From the NCBI RefSeq assembly GCF_022539665.2, contig NC_081335.1, positions 2,232,001 through 2,296,000 of the forward strand: 64,000 bases of DNA. The letters run 5' to 3'. The notes under the pieces are model-generated. The model was not told the DNA's origin and searched no databases. It saw only the letters and a program-made list of their open reading frames with translations. Both the position numbers and the translations under genes were made by a program. Below, piece after piece: positions 1-11,279 of this stretch. The stretch is from Daphnia carinata. Taxonomy: Eukaryota; Arthropoda; Branchiopoda; Diplostraca; Daphniidae. The stretch's first letter is position 1. Each line of letters begins with the position of its first letter.

Positions 1-1323
1 ATCAATTACATTTTCAGTCTTTCGACGTCGAGAGAAAGTTCGTTAGCGGATTTCTCGCTATCTCTCGGACACACTGCGGTCGAAGTTTGAACAATATCGA
101 GGTGGCGGATGTTCTACTCCATCTACTACAGCGATCCGGAAGAAGACGAAATGCAGCCAAACAGGCGGAAAAAAGCTTTGTGCTTTCATGTTTTTTTTTC
201 TTGTGTGGGAGGGATGAAGAAAAGCGAGAGAATCAGGGGAGAAAGAAGATATGGTTCGAAATCGATCGGTATATACTTGATGTGCGCTGGGATTCTTTTC
301 GCTCTTTGAAGTAACCATTCCGCCTGCATCCGAGTGGAAGGAATGATGAGAAGCTTTTTTGATTAGTCGAGTGCAAGCTAAAAGCGCTTCTCTCTCTTTT
401 TTTTTTTTTTTGCCTCTTATCGATTTGCCCAATTCGTGTAACGAACGAATCGGCGGAGATGATTGGAAAACTTACGTCGGTTAGAAATCGTAACTAGTTT
501 CGTACAAAAATTTAGGCCGTTTTCTAATATGGTTCACGAATCACGAGGCTGGCAAAAAAATATCAAGGCATCTTTTCTAACTTTATTGGCTTTGCAGTTG
601 AGTAACGAACGAAATGCACGTGATACACAAGGAAAAAAAAAAGTTTTTCGGTCGTGGGGTCCGAACCAGTCAGACCGAAATCGCATCAACTGCAATGGGA
701 TCAGCAACCAGACGAGCCGTCGTAAAAGATTCGACAACGTATTATTGACCTAGTATTATATTCGATCCGGCATGTGCTGGCAAGCACAGAACAAAAAAAA
801 AGGCCTATAGGGATACAAGAAAAAAAAAACGCAATTGAAAAGAATAACATTTGTTAATGATTGATTGCATTACGTACGTGAATTTCCGCAGCATTCATGA
901 AAAAAAAAACTTCACGACCTCAATAGTGTCCGTTATCTCTTCTTTCTTCGCTGTCCAGGCACAAAACATCCTTTGCCCATTGGTCGTTATTCTACTGTCC
1001 ACATTTTGCTTTTATTTATTTATTTATATTTTTTGGGGGGGGTTTACATCGGCACAACAAGGGCATTCTTTTTTTATTGCCTCGTACCCCCCCCCCCCCC
1101 CACATTTTTCCTTTGTTGCCACTGGGTTCGTAATCACCGGCCGAGATGGACGTTTCTTTTGTGTGCGTGACTCTATTCGACAATGCGCGACAGCGTCTTC
1201 CTCCCAGCAGACAGTGGCATTATAAATAAAGAGACAGCTGTGCAAGATTGGAAACAAAAGAAAAATAAATGCCGGACGCTGTTTTCATCAAAGACACATT
1301 TGTTTTTGGATTTATGTTTTCAG
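1..1323. other. intronic or upstream sequence of the EGF gene
   Basis: No convincing exon was found here. The stretch is rich in A and T runs and has a run of about 15 C at 1087-1101. There is no EGF-type cysteine spacing on either strand. It ends at the CAG acceptor at 1321-1323, so at least its right part is an intron of the EGF-repeat gene. The small open frames do not have coding character. Confidence 0.5.
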
Positions 1324-4300
1324 GCTACGAAGGCAAGTTTTGCGAAGAGCAATTCAATGCTTGCGATTCGATGGTTTGCCATAATGGGGGCTCCTGCTTG
1401 ATCGCTCACGACGGCCGTGCTCATTGCTCGTGTCCTTCTGGCTTTGTTGGTCTCCATTGCGAGGAAGAATTGACCGGATGCGATTCGTCTCCCTGCGTTC
1501 ACGGCATTTGCGTCGACCAGACCCACGGATACCGATGTTTCTGCCAACCAGGTAAATCCCTATTTTTTTTTCAAACTCTTTCATCGTTAACTCCTTCCAA
1601 ATTGTGTTGTTTATTTTTCCCTTCAGAATTATTAGAACCAACTCGCTAAACGATGCGTTAATTCAATGATGGTGTGAAAATTGTGCACCTATTGACCATC
1701 TTTAGCGATTGTTGCGAAGCTCTTGAGAAAATCGATGTGTGTTTGCATTGCAGATGTTATGTAATCGTTCTTTCGTTCGTCCATTGTTGTTGTTCGTTCT
1801 CGATATTGAATCAAACTTCGTGGCAAGCTAATGACATATTGCGTTTCCGTGACAGGATTTGGTGGACCCGAATGCAACTTCGAGTATAACGAATGCGAAT
1901 CCAATCCGTGTGCCAACGGTGGTACGTGCCTGGACCGAGTGGGCGAATTCCAGTGCATTTGCCCATCTGGTTACGCTGGATCACGTTGTGAGACTCAGGT
2001 TAGTTTCGTCCGTGATCAGTGTGGAAAATTCAATCAGACCATAGGTCTCCACCCCGCGCAGATTGACTCGATTCGACTCTGTTCTGATGATTAATCCGAT
2101 TCTGATTTGCCCTTTACCGGGGCCTTATTGTTTGTTCCGCAATCTGTCCCTTTTTGGCCTACGCTCCGGATATGCAGGTGAATTTGTGCGAACCCAACCC
2201 TTGCGGACTCAATCAAAAGTGCATCGATCACGGAACCAATATCAGCTGCGAATGCATTCCAGGACTCGATCCAGCCCTTTGCGCTGAGATGAACTCGGTA
2301 AGTGGGTTTTCCTTTTTTTTTTTTTTTTTTGCGTGCATCTTACGTGAATTGATGGATGCAATCGTTTAGTAGCAAAGCCACATAGCTCTTCAATTTAAAT
2401 ATTCAAATAATACGACCCCTCTAAAAGGAAAACGGAAGTTTTTCTTGATCGAGACGCCAATGACGTGTGATGAATGTTGCGGTGTGCGAATTAACGAGTA
2501 AGAAATCAAAGAGCAAAGTAAAGTAAGAGAACAAAGTGTAGAGTACTTCTGATTGGGGTGGAATACATCGTCAAATTGTGCGGACGTATGACTTTCATTT
2601 TTTGGGTCATGTTAGGGCAAAGTTCGCCTTCGTCAGCGAGAGAAATCGAATTGCTAGCACCCGTGATTATTGACTAGATTGGCTGCGCCCCCTCCGACGT
2701 TTGACAATTCGTTCGCATCTCTTCGTTCAAAACTGACGGAAACTCGATCACGAGAAATCCAATTGGAGAACTGGGCTGCAATCTCAGCCTCTCTTTCCTT
2801 GTTGATGTCCTTTTATTTTTTTTTTTCCTTGCCGTCAGTTCTATCCTCTTGTCCCCACCGTTCGCTTTTGTACTTTTCAAAACCCCCTCCAAAAAAAAAA
2901 AAGGAAAGAAGCTGGAACCTCGTCCTTTTTGTGAACGCGTGATAAGCTCAGAGGCTCTAGCAGCTCTAACAAAACAGAAAAGAAAAAGACGGGAGGAGGA
3001 AATCCGTACACGAGTATACACAAACGTGCGTACATAGCGCTAAAGAAAATCTAATTTCAACACGGAAATATAAAAGCAGAACAAAACATCTTGTTTTTTT
3101 TTGTTTTTTTTTTTTCGAAGCATTTACCATCGCATTTCTGTTTGCCCATTGGCATGCAAGGCGAATCTGAAAGAAAAATTCAAGTACAAAGAATCCAAAC
3201 AGCTAATCAACTCCGCCAGGTTGAGAAGGATCGATAAGACTACTTCAATCGACTTGTACGCCCAAATAGACGAATGAAGTCTTTTCAATTCGTCTTTCTT
3301 TTTTTCTTTCTTTCTTGCACTGCAAAACAAAGGCATGTCATCCGAACCCTTGCCTGCGTGGCGGGACCTGCTGGGTCAGCAGCGGGAGTTTCTTTTGCGC
3401 TTGCAAGCCTGGACTAACTGGCGATCGATGTCAAGGTAAGAGCACTCTACGCGAAAAGGCAAGATCCCCGTTACAACTTTTAGTGTCTTTCTTGTTGTTA
3501 TTGTCGTTTCTTTTCCCTGCCCCCCCCCCCCCCCCCCCCCTTTCGTTGTTTTGGGATTTGCCATCATGGGTACTTTCTGCACGGGGTTATTTGATACACG
3601 TGACGACGTTGACTTAATTGACGCAGATCTGGTGACGATCGGCAACAAAGCCGAACATCACGAAGTGATCCGTGGCTCGGTCGGCCATTACGGTCTCAGT
3701 AGCAGCGAACTGGAACTCAAGACGCCGTTGCCACTCCATTTGGATCACACGCATAGTGTCTACGTGGCTGTTGGCACGCTCATCTCGGTCGTCATTGTCG
3801 TCGTTATCGCGGTATGCTAATCTTGTGTGGGGGGGGATAGACTCGGTTGACACCATGTCTGTCAATTGCGACAATGAAATTTTGCCTTCTATTGCGCACT
3901 TCATTTGATTATCGCCTTTCATTGATAGGTGACGGCTTGCTACTGTCGGACGCACGAGACGTCCAAATGGTCGCCATCAGCCCGGCTGCCTTTCCTCTGC
4001 CGGGACTACCGCAACTCATCGTCGCCCATCAAGGAGGATCAAGGGTAAACAATAAAGAACAATTTCCATTTTACGTCAGTTAAAATAAGGCACTCGCGTT
4101 CATCTTTATTTTGGGGAGAAGGGCGGGGGTTGATTACGGGAAATCCTGCCGAGTGCCGTATCTTGCGTTTAAGAATGAGGCTAGAGTTGGTTGAAAGTGC
4201 ACCGTGGATTGAATAAATTTCGTGAAAGATATCCGCCCGCTTCTAAGATTTTCCGAGAAAATCATCTGGCAATTCTCTTGCGTGCGAGAGATCAAACGGA

Positions 4301-4640
4301 GATGAAACCGCACCTTTCTTTGACTGTACGTAACCACCGTTGTACGTGATATTGTCTAGCAGGCTGCAAACTTTGAAAGGATTACGAATTCACCGCATCA
4401 GCAATTCGATATTTTTGGGATGTTACGTTCATTTTCCTTCATGCGACGGCGCTGCAAAAAAAAATGGATATGATCTTTTTATTTTATTTTTACCTTCATT
4501 TTGGAATCAGGATGGACGTGCCGTTGGCGGTTGCCATGGAATCGGAAACCTTCCAGCAGCGCAAATTCGAGAGCTTGCATCCCACTCAGTGCCAAGTTTA
4601 TTGGAGCGAAGCGCGCCGCGACGCCGCCGTACTCGACTGA
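1324..4640 (+). CDS. transmembrane EGF-repeat protein, 3' part
   Basis: Seven consecutive exons join in phase: 1324-1551, 1856-1998, 2178-2297, 3333-3435, 3627-3811, 3929-4044 and 4511-4640. They give about 340 C-terminal residues; the 5' part lies outside the window. The order is the end of one EGF domain, then about five EGF-like domains with six-cysteine spacing (for example NECESNPCANGGTCLD), a short stalk, a membrane helix (VAVGTLISVVIVVVIA) split by an intron, and a cytoplasmic tail of about 80 residues. The tail starts with a Cys-rich stretch (TACYCR) and ends AVLD. This is the architecture of a type I cell-surface receptor or ligand. I cannot match the tail to Notch, Delta, Crumbs or another named family, so no symbol is given. 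The acceptor before 3333 is the least certain junction. Confidence 0.85.
3520..3540. repeat. poly-C tract (21 C) in intron
   Basis: A run of 21 C lies in the intron between the last EGF exon and the stalk/membrane exon of the EGF gene. The opposite strand is an uninterrupted G run that could form G-quadruplex structures and is prone to length errors in assembly. Confidence 0.9.
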
Positions 4641-7162
4641 AAAGATGGGCAGAATGGAAAAATGGAAAAGACCTATATAAATAATTTACAATAATAATAA
4701 TAATAAAAGAAAAAAAAAGGAAGGCACGACTGGAGTGGAGGACGAAAAAAAAATGAAAAGAGAAGACCAACATCTTCCACCATTTTTTTTTTCTTTTAAG
4801 GTCGTAATTTGATTTGACTCGGTTCACTCGACTTAATATTTACACAGCACACTTCGACGTCGAAATAGCCTCTGACATTTTAGTTGTATGTTTTCCTTTT
4901 TTTTTTTTTCTTATTTAGTTCTCGGAAATATTTATATCTCTCAATTCCCTTGACTTTTTTTTTTCGTGTTCAACCAACCACTTTTGCCTCCCAGCGACCC
5001 TGCGTATGCGTTAGGAAGAAAAGCAGGGAGGGACTTTGATCTCCGTTCACGATCTATTTTATTTTTTCTTTCGTGACTTGCCTATCTCTTTTCCCCATTC
5101 TTGCCTCTTTTGTATTCATTACCCTGTGTGACTCTGGATTTTCCACGTTTATTTCTTTTTTGCCCTCCTCGTTTATGCGTGTTCATGAATTATTCCACAT
5201 GTAGATCCATGTTCCGTCCTCTCCATTATACTCTGGTGTGTCTTGTCTATTCTTTTTCTTCACTGCTTGTTGCTAAAAAAAAGGTCTGCTAACTTATTCT
5301 GTTGCCGAATGATTGTCTACGAGCTGACGACGAGCACAAAGAGTGGACTAAGACATTTTGTTGATTGACGGAATTCAGTTATTTCTCCCTTTTTTTGTTG
5401 TTTCGTTTTTCTCCATATGTAAATGAATCAGGACCAGTTATGTTTTGTTTTTTACCTTCACGTCTTGTGGTTTTCGTTATTTATTAGATCTGTTCTCCCC
5501 CGACTTCCGAAATTGATTCCATGTTTTTCTTTTTGTTTGTGTCCGGATTTTTCTCGTAGCTTTATTCCGTTATTCATCGTACATCTCTCTAATGCTCACA
5601 ACATACTCACAGATATTTGTATTTCTCTTTGTGATGACGATCCCCTTGTTACGGAATACTGTCAAACCCATCACACCAACGTTCTGATTCAACAATATGA
5701 GCCCTTCCATCTTTAATCATCCTTTTCGACTTCCTCGTCTATGCCAAAGTAAGGACAACCCTCCAAATGAAATTTTCCCCATAAAGAAAATCATTTTTAT
5801 CCCCGTCATTTAACGTTTCGGGTCTGTCGGGACAATTGAATGTCTTTTTAAACGCTCCATTTGTTTGCTCGAGATTTGTCCTCCTTAAGTTTTGAAAAAA
5901 GGTTTTAAAAAAGAGTCCGCTATACATTGGCGCATTTCAATTATTTGTTTGTTTTCATTTTGATGGAGATGTTGTTTCTCTTTTTGGAGCAGTACAAAAA
6001 AAAATGCGTGCGTGAAATACAAACTTGATTGGCTTGTCAATTACTTCCATCGGAAAACACACAATTGTTTCTTGTTATTTGATCAAAAGCAGGAGGATAT
6101 CTGATATGCGAAATAATGATACGTTGCTGAAACTAGAACCGATGAAAACAAATCCTCGACAAGTTGAACGGGTAAAAACAATTTTTCAAGGCCTTGCTGG
6201 CGCATTCTAGTGTCTGATGTTAGAGTTAGGAAAATTCTTTTAATCTTAACATAAAAACGTGAATGAGAAATCCCGGCTGACGCACGTTCGCTTGGCCAGG
6301 TGTGATAGTTTTCCCAAAAGCAAAATAGTTCTAGAAAAAACGATGTAATTTAGATAACACACGAAATCTGAATAGTGAGGCGAACATTTAAAAACCGTTA
6401 ATCGTTTTTTTTTTTTTTGAGAAGCAAACAAAATTAGGCCACAACGGAAATATAGGTCAGTTATGTTGGATTGTACAGAGAAAATTATAGAGAAGATATT
6501 CCATCACCTATCACTAGATCTTCTATGAAGGGGGACTCCCGCGTTTCAAAGTCTCACGTCGTCTTGGCCACCCGTTGCGCAAAATGGTAGTCGGCGCAAT
6601 TGCGTTTTGTCCACAGGTACACCACTTGAAACCGTACAGTGTGTAACGAAGTATTATTGGTAACTCGTATCCCGTAATCAACAGCCGTATCGACCAACAG
6701 GAGAAAATAAAAGCCAACAACAAAAGAAAAGAGCTCGATTGTCTTTTTGTTTTGTTAGAGAGACATTGACCGTTAAAGGTCGTAGTTTGTAACGTAAAAA
6801 TGTCGTTATAACTTACATTGAAAGGCCTTCCGTATTCAACAACCGTAACCGCTGATAGGATAGCATCGGTGCCAACCGTATCCGATCATTTTTCGTTTAC
6901 ACTTGAATCCGCAAAAGAAATTCGTTTTTAAACCAGCTTTCTAAATTTTGGGGAAACCTCACATGGAAAGACATTTGCGGAAACTTTGTGAATATTTAGA
7001 TGGGAAACCACACAAACGTTAATATCATCGATATTGGTCGAAAATGACAAAGATAGCGTTGTTTAATAACCTAAGACACAAGTAAAAATGCCAACGTGGA
7101 ATGAAAACAAACGTAAGAGTAAGTAGTGCAAAGCACTTGTTGGTTGGCCAGCAGGAAAACCA
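4641..7162. other. 3' UTR of EGF gene and intergenic spacer
   Basis: The first part is probably the 3' UTR of the EGF gene; AATAAT/AATAAA-like signals lie at about 4689-4710. The rest is T-rich sequence with no exon-like open frame, splice pairing or recognised domain on either strand. The distal part leads into the promoter of the first proline-rich gene. Confidence 0.5.
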
Positions 7163-7263
7163 GTCACGTGACGTGAACGACGCAGGTTGGTAGGGCTCTG
7201 AAGACCAAGTAGCTACCCAACTGGGTTATAAAATGCCATCGGAAACCTTGGAAGCGTATCAGA
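7163..7263 (+). promoter_or_regulatory. core promoter of PRP-A
   Basis: GTCACGTGAC, a perfect palindromic E-box, is at 7163-7172. TATAAAA is at 7227-7233. An initiator-like ATCAGAG lies around 7259-7264, about 34 bases downstream of the TATA box. The ATG follows at 7295. The same layout recurs before the other genes of the array. Confidence 0.75.
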
Positions 7264-7294
7264 GAAGCTCTTGACTTCCACTACAACGGACAAC

Positions 7295-8530
7295 ATGAAA
7301 CGCCAAAGAATTCCAAAGGTAAACATAACAATTCAAATTCCACAATCATTTAAAATACAGAATGATAACCTAATGTTTAATTATCTACCTTTGCAGTATG
7401 TTCTTTCGATTTGGCTGTCCTTGTTGGTACTAGGCATGGACGCCTTAGATGACAACATAGCCATAGAAAGCAATCCGAAGGAAGTGATGGTTGACCGGAG
7501 ATCCGATGGATTCGGCTGGAGTTTCATAACGGAAGGAAGTAAAATCGAAGCAGAGCCCAGGATGGAGAAACTGGAATGGAGCTATGACGCGGGAACACAT
7601 GTGGAAGAAGACGCTGACAAAAGATTGGATGATCTTCACTGGGATTCCAGTACGGAAAGCAGTTACGAAGACGACGTGGTTGAAGAACGAATGGACGATA
7701 TTGACTGGAGTTTTCTGACTGAGGAAACAACTATAGTGGAAGAGGAAGCTGAGCACAGGATAGACGACTTTAATTGGAACTGGAACATCAAGAGTTCTGA
7801 AGAAGATGATTCCGAAGACAGGATAGGTGAATCAATCGAGGAGCGTGACGCACATAATCATGAATATCGCCCCACGAAATGGCACGGCAAATTGAAGCGA
7901 ATTAAACATCATTACGGCCCACCGAAAGCCGCGAAAAGACCAAAGCCTCAATACGGTCCACCAAAATCGCAATACGGAGTGCCTAAACGGCCACTGAAAT
8001 TCCGGAAGCATCCGAAATCAAAATACGGAGCACCCAAGGCCCATAATCAAATACCCAAAGGTTATTATGGTCCATCAGAATCAAATTACGAGGCTCCGCC
8101 TTATTCAGCTCCAGTTTCCTACTCATCGCAACTGACGCATTCCATTCCAGCGACTCACAGACAACCGGAATCGGTTAGCAATTCAGCACAGCCAGCAGCA
8201 GTTAATTACCCCACAACGGTAGAAAGTAGTCCATCAATTAACATTCCTCCATCATCTCCGATTCAATCTCCTCCAATTGCTGGCTACACTACTGCCCCTC
8301 CAGTCCAAAACTATCATCCTACTTCCAGTGATCCGGTGAGCTACGAATCTCCGACTCATCCGCCTTCCGGGAACGATTTTGGTGATGCCTATTTGCAATC
8401 AACAGAGTCACCTGACCAAAAGCAGTCGCTTCATCAACCGGTTGAGGACAAAAGCGACAATCTAGGATTCTTTGAATATGTAAATTTTCCCAATTTCGAG
8501 GAGATTTTCAAACAGATATTTAAATTTTGA
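7295..8530 (+). CDS. PRP-A: secreted proline-rich protein with acidic Trp repeats
   Basis: Exons are 7295-7318 (MKRQRIPK) and 7397-8530, giving 385 residues. The phase-0 intron of 78 bases splits the signal peptide; the hydrophobic core is YVLSIWLSLLVLG. An acidic region (residues about 30-150) has five imperfect repeats of the form R-M/L/I-D-D-x-x-W (for example RMDDIDWSFLTEE). A basic module follows at about 163 (RPTKWHGKLKR), then YGPPK/YGAPK tyrosine-proline repeats and a Ser/Pro-rich linker. The end is a divergent form of the family C-terminal module (GFFEYVNFPNFEEIFKQ). A poly(A) signal AATAAA is at 8764-8769. Structure and gene layout resemble arthropod low-complexity cuticular or matrix proteins, which is an inference. 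The intron has no in-frame stop, so intron retention would add 26 residues. Confidence 0.85.
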   Translation: MKRQRIPKVNITIQIPQSFKIQNDNLMFNYLPLQYVLSIWLSLLVLGMDALDDNIAIESNPKEVMVDRRSDGFGWSFITEGSKIEAEPRMEKLEWSYDAGTHVEEDADKRLDDLHWDSSTESSYEDDVVEERMDDIDWSFLTEETTIVEEEAEHRIDDFNWNWNIKSSEEDDSEDRIGESIEERDAHNHEYRPTKWHGKLKRIKHHYGPPKAAKRPKPQYGPPKSQYGVPKRPLKFRKHPKSKYGAPKAHNQIPKGYYGPSESNYEAPPYSAPVSYSSQLTHSIPATHRQPESVSNSAQPAAVNYPTTVESSPSINIPPSSPIQSPPIAGYTTAPPVQNYHPTSSDPVSYESPTHPPSGNDFGDAYLQSTESPDQKQSLHQPVEDKSDNLGFFEYVNFPNFEEIFKQIFKF

Positions 8531-11102
8531 AAGACAAGCTCCAGAATTCCAAACATGCCTGAAGCGTTGCTCATTATTCACTTAGAAACACTAAGGTTTC
8601 AGGAACGAATAACCTTGGCTTTTACCCTCTCCCCCCCAAACGTAATTTATTAACTCCGCATTTATTGTTGCAAACAGAATTTTAGGCAGTCTTCATTTTC
8701 ACCTATTTAAAGTGTATCTTTTATTTTGCACCCGCATGCTACATAGCTCTCACGAATACATCAAATAAAGTACATTATACTTGCCAAGAAATATTTGTGT
8801 CGTTATTGACGTATCAAGTCCCACCATTTTCCATGAAAAGGTGCGAAATAAAAGCCCCAACGAACGAGTGTACCGAAATACCTAGGTGCACATGTACTCA
8901 AAAACGTGACCAGACACGTTTGCCCTTCAGTAGGCTTGTAGGGAAGGGTAAACATTTTCTTTGGTGACAAAGACTTAGTGCACTTCTAGACGCGGGTATA
9001 AAGTGTATAGGGAAGAGTAAGGATTTTTAGATGGCACCCCAGTCCTTTCTCATACCCAAGACTATTGCGACACATAGAAACTCAAGCTATACACTTAGGC
9101 CGTGTGGCTTCAATGTGTGACACTTTTCATTTAAACATATTATTTGCGACGTTAATTTTTCGTTGCCGACCCTCACTACTCATACTTCAGTGAAAATCAT
9201 AACCTTTTTTTTGCCGTTGGATTGGCATTGCAACTATGTGAGAACTACCTTGCACATCTTTTCCGTACTCCTACTGTTTAATTCCAATGGAAGAATATTT
9301 TTTAATTCCATTTAAAATAGCATGTCACAGTAGACGTACAAGATGAACTTCTATTTTTTTTTTCCTGCTAATGTTTCGGCCATGTACGTCACGTACCGAA
9401 TGCTCTGCCTTTCAATTCTTTTCCTCGTTGAGTGCTATCGATGATTACAAACCGGACGTTAATGGCAGTGTTTAGTGATGCTTCATTACATTTGCGTTCT
9501 TATCGTATCATTTGCTTTTTCAACGTTTTTATTTTGAGTTAGTGATTATATACGCGTACACAATAGTGCCAATTAACCAAGCAATAAGATAGCGGACAGG
9601 GTGACTGCTTCAGACCTCATTTTTTTTTCTCGTATTCGTACTGAAGCGTGATAGAAGTATCTTGATGAAGGTGTAACCTCGTTTAGATGAACGAAACGAA
9701 ATAAATAGCTCACTCGAGCAATTGTTAGCTAGCGGCTTCATTCTGTGCTATTGCCCAACCACTAGACGTCGTCGTGAATGAAATTGATAGCTCCCTTTCG
9801 ATTAAAACGATCCATATGTTCTTCTGGGGGGTGTATATGGTATAATTTGGAATCGGCCTGCATCCAATTACGTCATCAGAACCTACGGCGGAAGCCACTG
9901 CACGAAATTACGAAACCGTGACAACGCCGGTGAGGTAATTGCTGGTTTTCGAATTTCTTTTTTTGTTTTTTAATTTAGTTAACTGTGGGATGTTTGGAAT
10001 GAAGTCTGATACAGTTTTACGCCAAAGGAAATGTCCTAGTGTTCTAATTAGACAATTTATGCGTGAGTGTCTTAAGGGTGAGTTGTAAATCACTTCTCTG
10101 ATACCAGGATAAGTAGAGAAAAGTTAAAGAAGCACTGGTTTTTTTTAAGGAATAAAAACCCGTTATGAGGCTATTAAATGATAATGATCAACGATTACAT
10201 TTGTCGTCTTGGTGCTAAAAAAAATTACTTTCTTAGCCTGCAATTAGGGCAGCCAAAATGGACAAACTTAATCTCTCTTTGAAAATTTTTGTAATGTTTT
10301 ATTTTATGGCCATTAATTTGTTTCAAAGTAAACCCGACTAGAATTTTCGATAAGCGCCAAAAAGGTAAGTCTTTGTCCCAGATGTTTTCGTTCTGGATAT
10401 TTCCCCAGACATTTCCAAAGGGAAGGGTACAGTAAGATTCACAATTTTTCGTTCCCTTCCTCTCCCATTATTTACATAGTTTTCACATACCTTACCGCAC
10501 CCCTTGGCTTTAGCAAAAGGAAAACGAAAAAAAAATGCTAATTTTTGAAACGAAATATTTGTATTGCGAAATTTAATGTTTTTTCAATATTTGTGCACGA
10601 AAACAAAGTGGCACAGTCGAAATGGTGACACAATAAGTCACGTAAAAAAGTAGGTCGTTGCTTTACTTTTATTTTAAAAGAAATGATCAAACGCAAAGAT
10701 TTTGTCCTCTAGCTCAACGCAATCCGGAATTGAACATCAACTCCTTAACAAACGAAATGTTGTGGCAGCTGCAGGGTTTTCTCGTGAGCTTGCCTGTTGA
10801 CCACTTTTTTGGTCGATACCGGGAGAGTAGACTATAACGAATTATTGTTATTATAACACAAATGCTTTCAAAGAAACAGCCATTCCTCTGCAAATATCAA
10901 CGGGAAAAAACCGGACAATATTTTTCCAGAACTCCCCGCATTGCTGTTTTCTTCTTTTTTTTTTTCTCTTTTATTCTGGTGGTTTTTGTTACCGTCTGGG
11001 GCATCAAAAGAAAACTATAGAAAAACGACAGAGGGATAAGTAGTGCACGCGAATATGTGTCTATTTGCGGGTAAAAAAAAAATTATTTTTTCTCACCATA
11101 TG
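8531..11102. other. spacer between PRP-A and PRP-B
   Basis: The PRP-A 3' UTR runs to about 8790. After it I see no gene. A TATA-like GTATAAAG lies at about 8997 without a following signal-peptide exon, so a decayed family member cannot be excluded. The open frames are short and not protein-like. Confidence 0.45.
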
Positions 11103-11201
11103 GTCACGTGACGGGGTTAGATGAGTTTGCTTTGTGAAAGCGAAGCCCAACCCCCGAAATACTATATAAGACGATTACATTGCGTTCAATATTGTATCAG
11201 T
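11103..11201 (+). promoter_or_regulatory. core promoter of PRP-B
   Basis: GTCACGTGAC at 11103-11112 is identical to the PRP-A site and lies about 60 bases before TATATAAG at 11163-11170. The initiator ATCAGTAAGC has its A at 11199. Confidence 0.75.
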
Positions 11202-11279
11202 AAGCTTCTCGAGTTGGTTTCGACATTGTCTCTTCAGTATACATTTTGTTTCAAAAGAAAATTTAATCACAAATCAAAT

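Noticed and set aside
3172-3276. Possible extra exon between EGF exons (ANLKEKFKYKESKQ)
   Set aside because: It follows an acceptor-like GCAAG but has no usable donor before its stop and would break EGF spacing.
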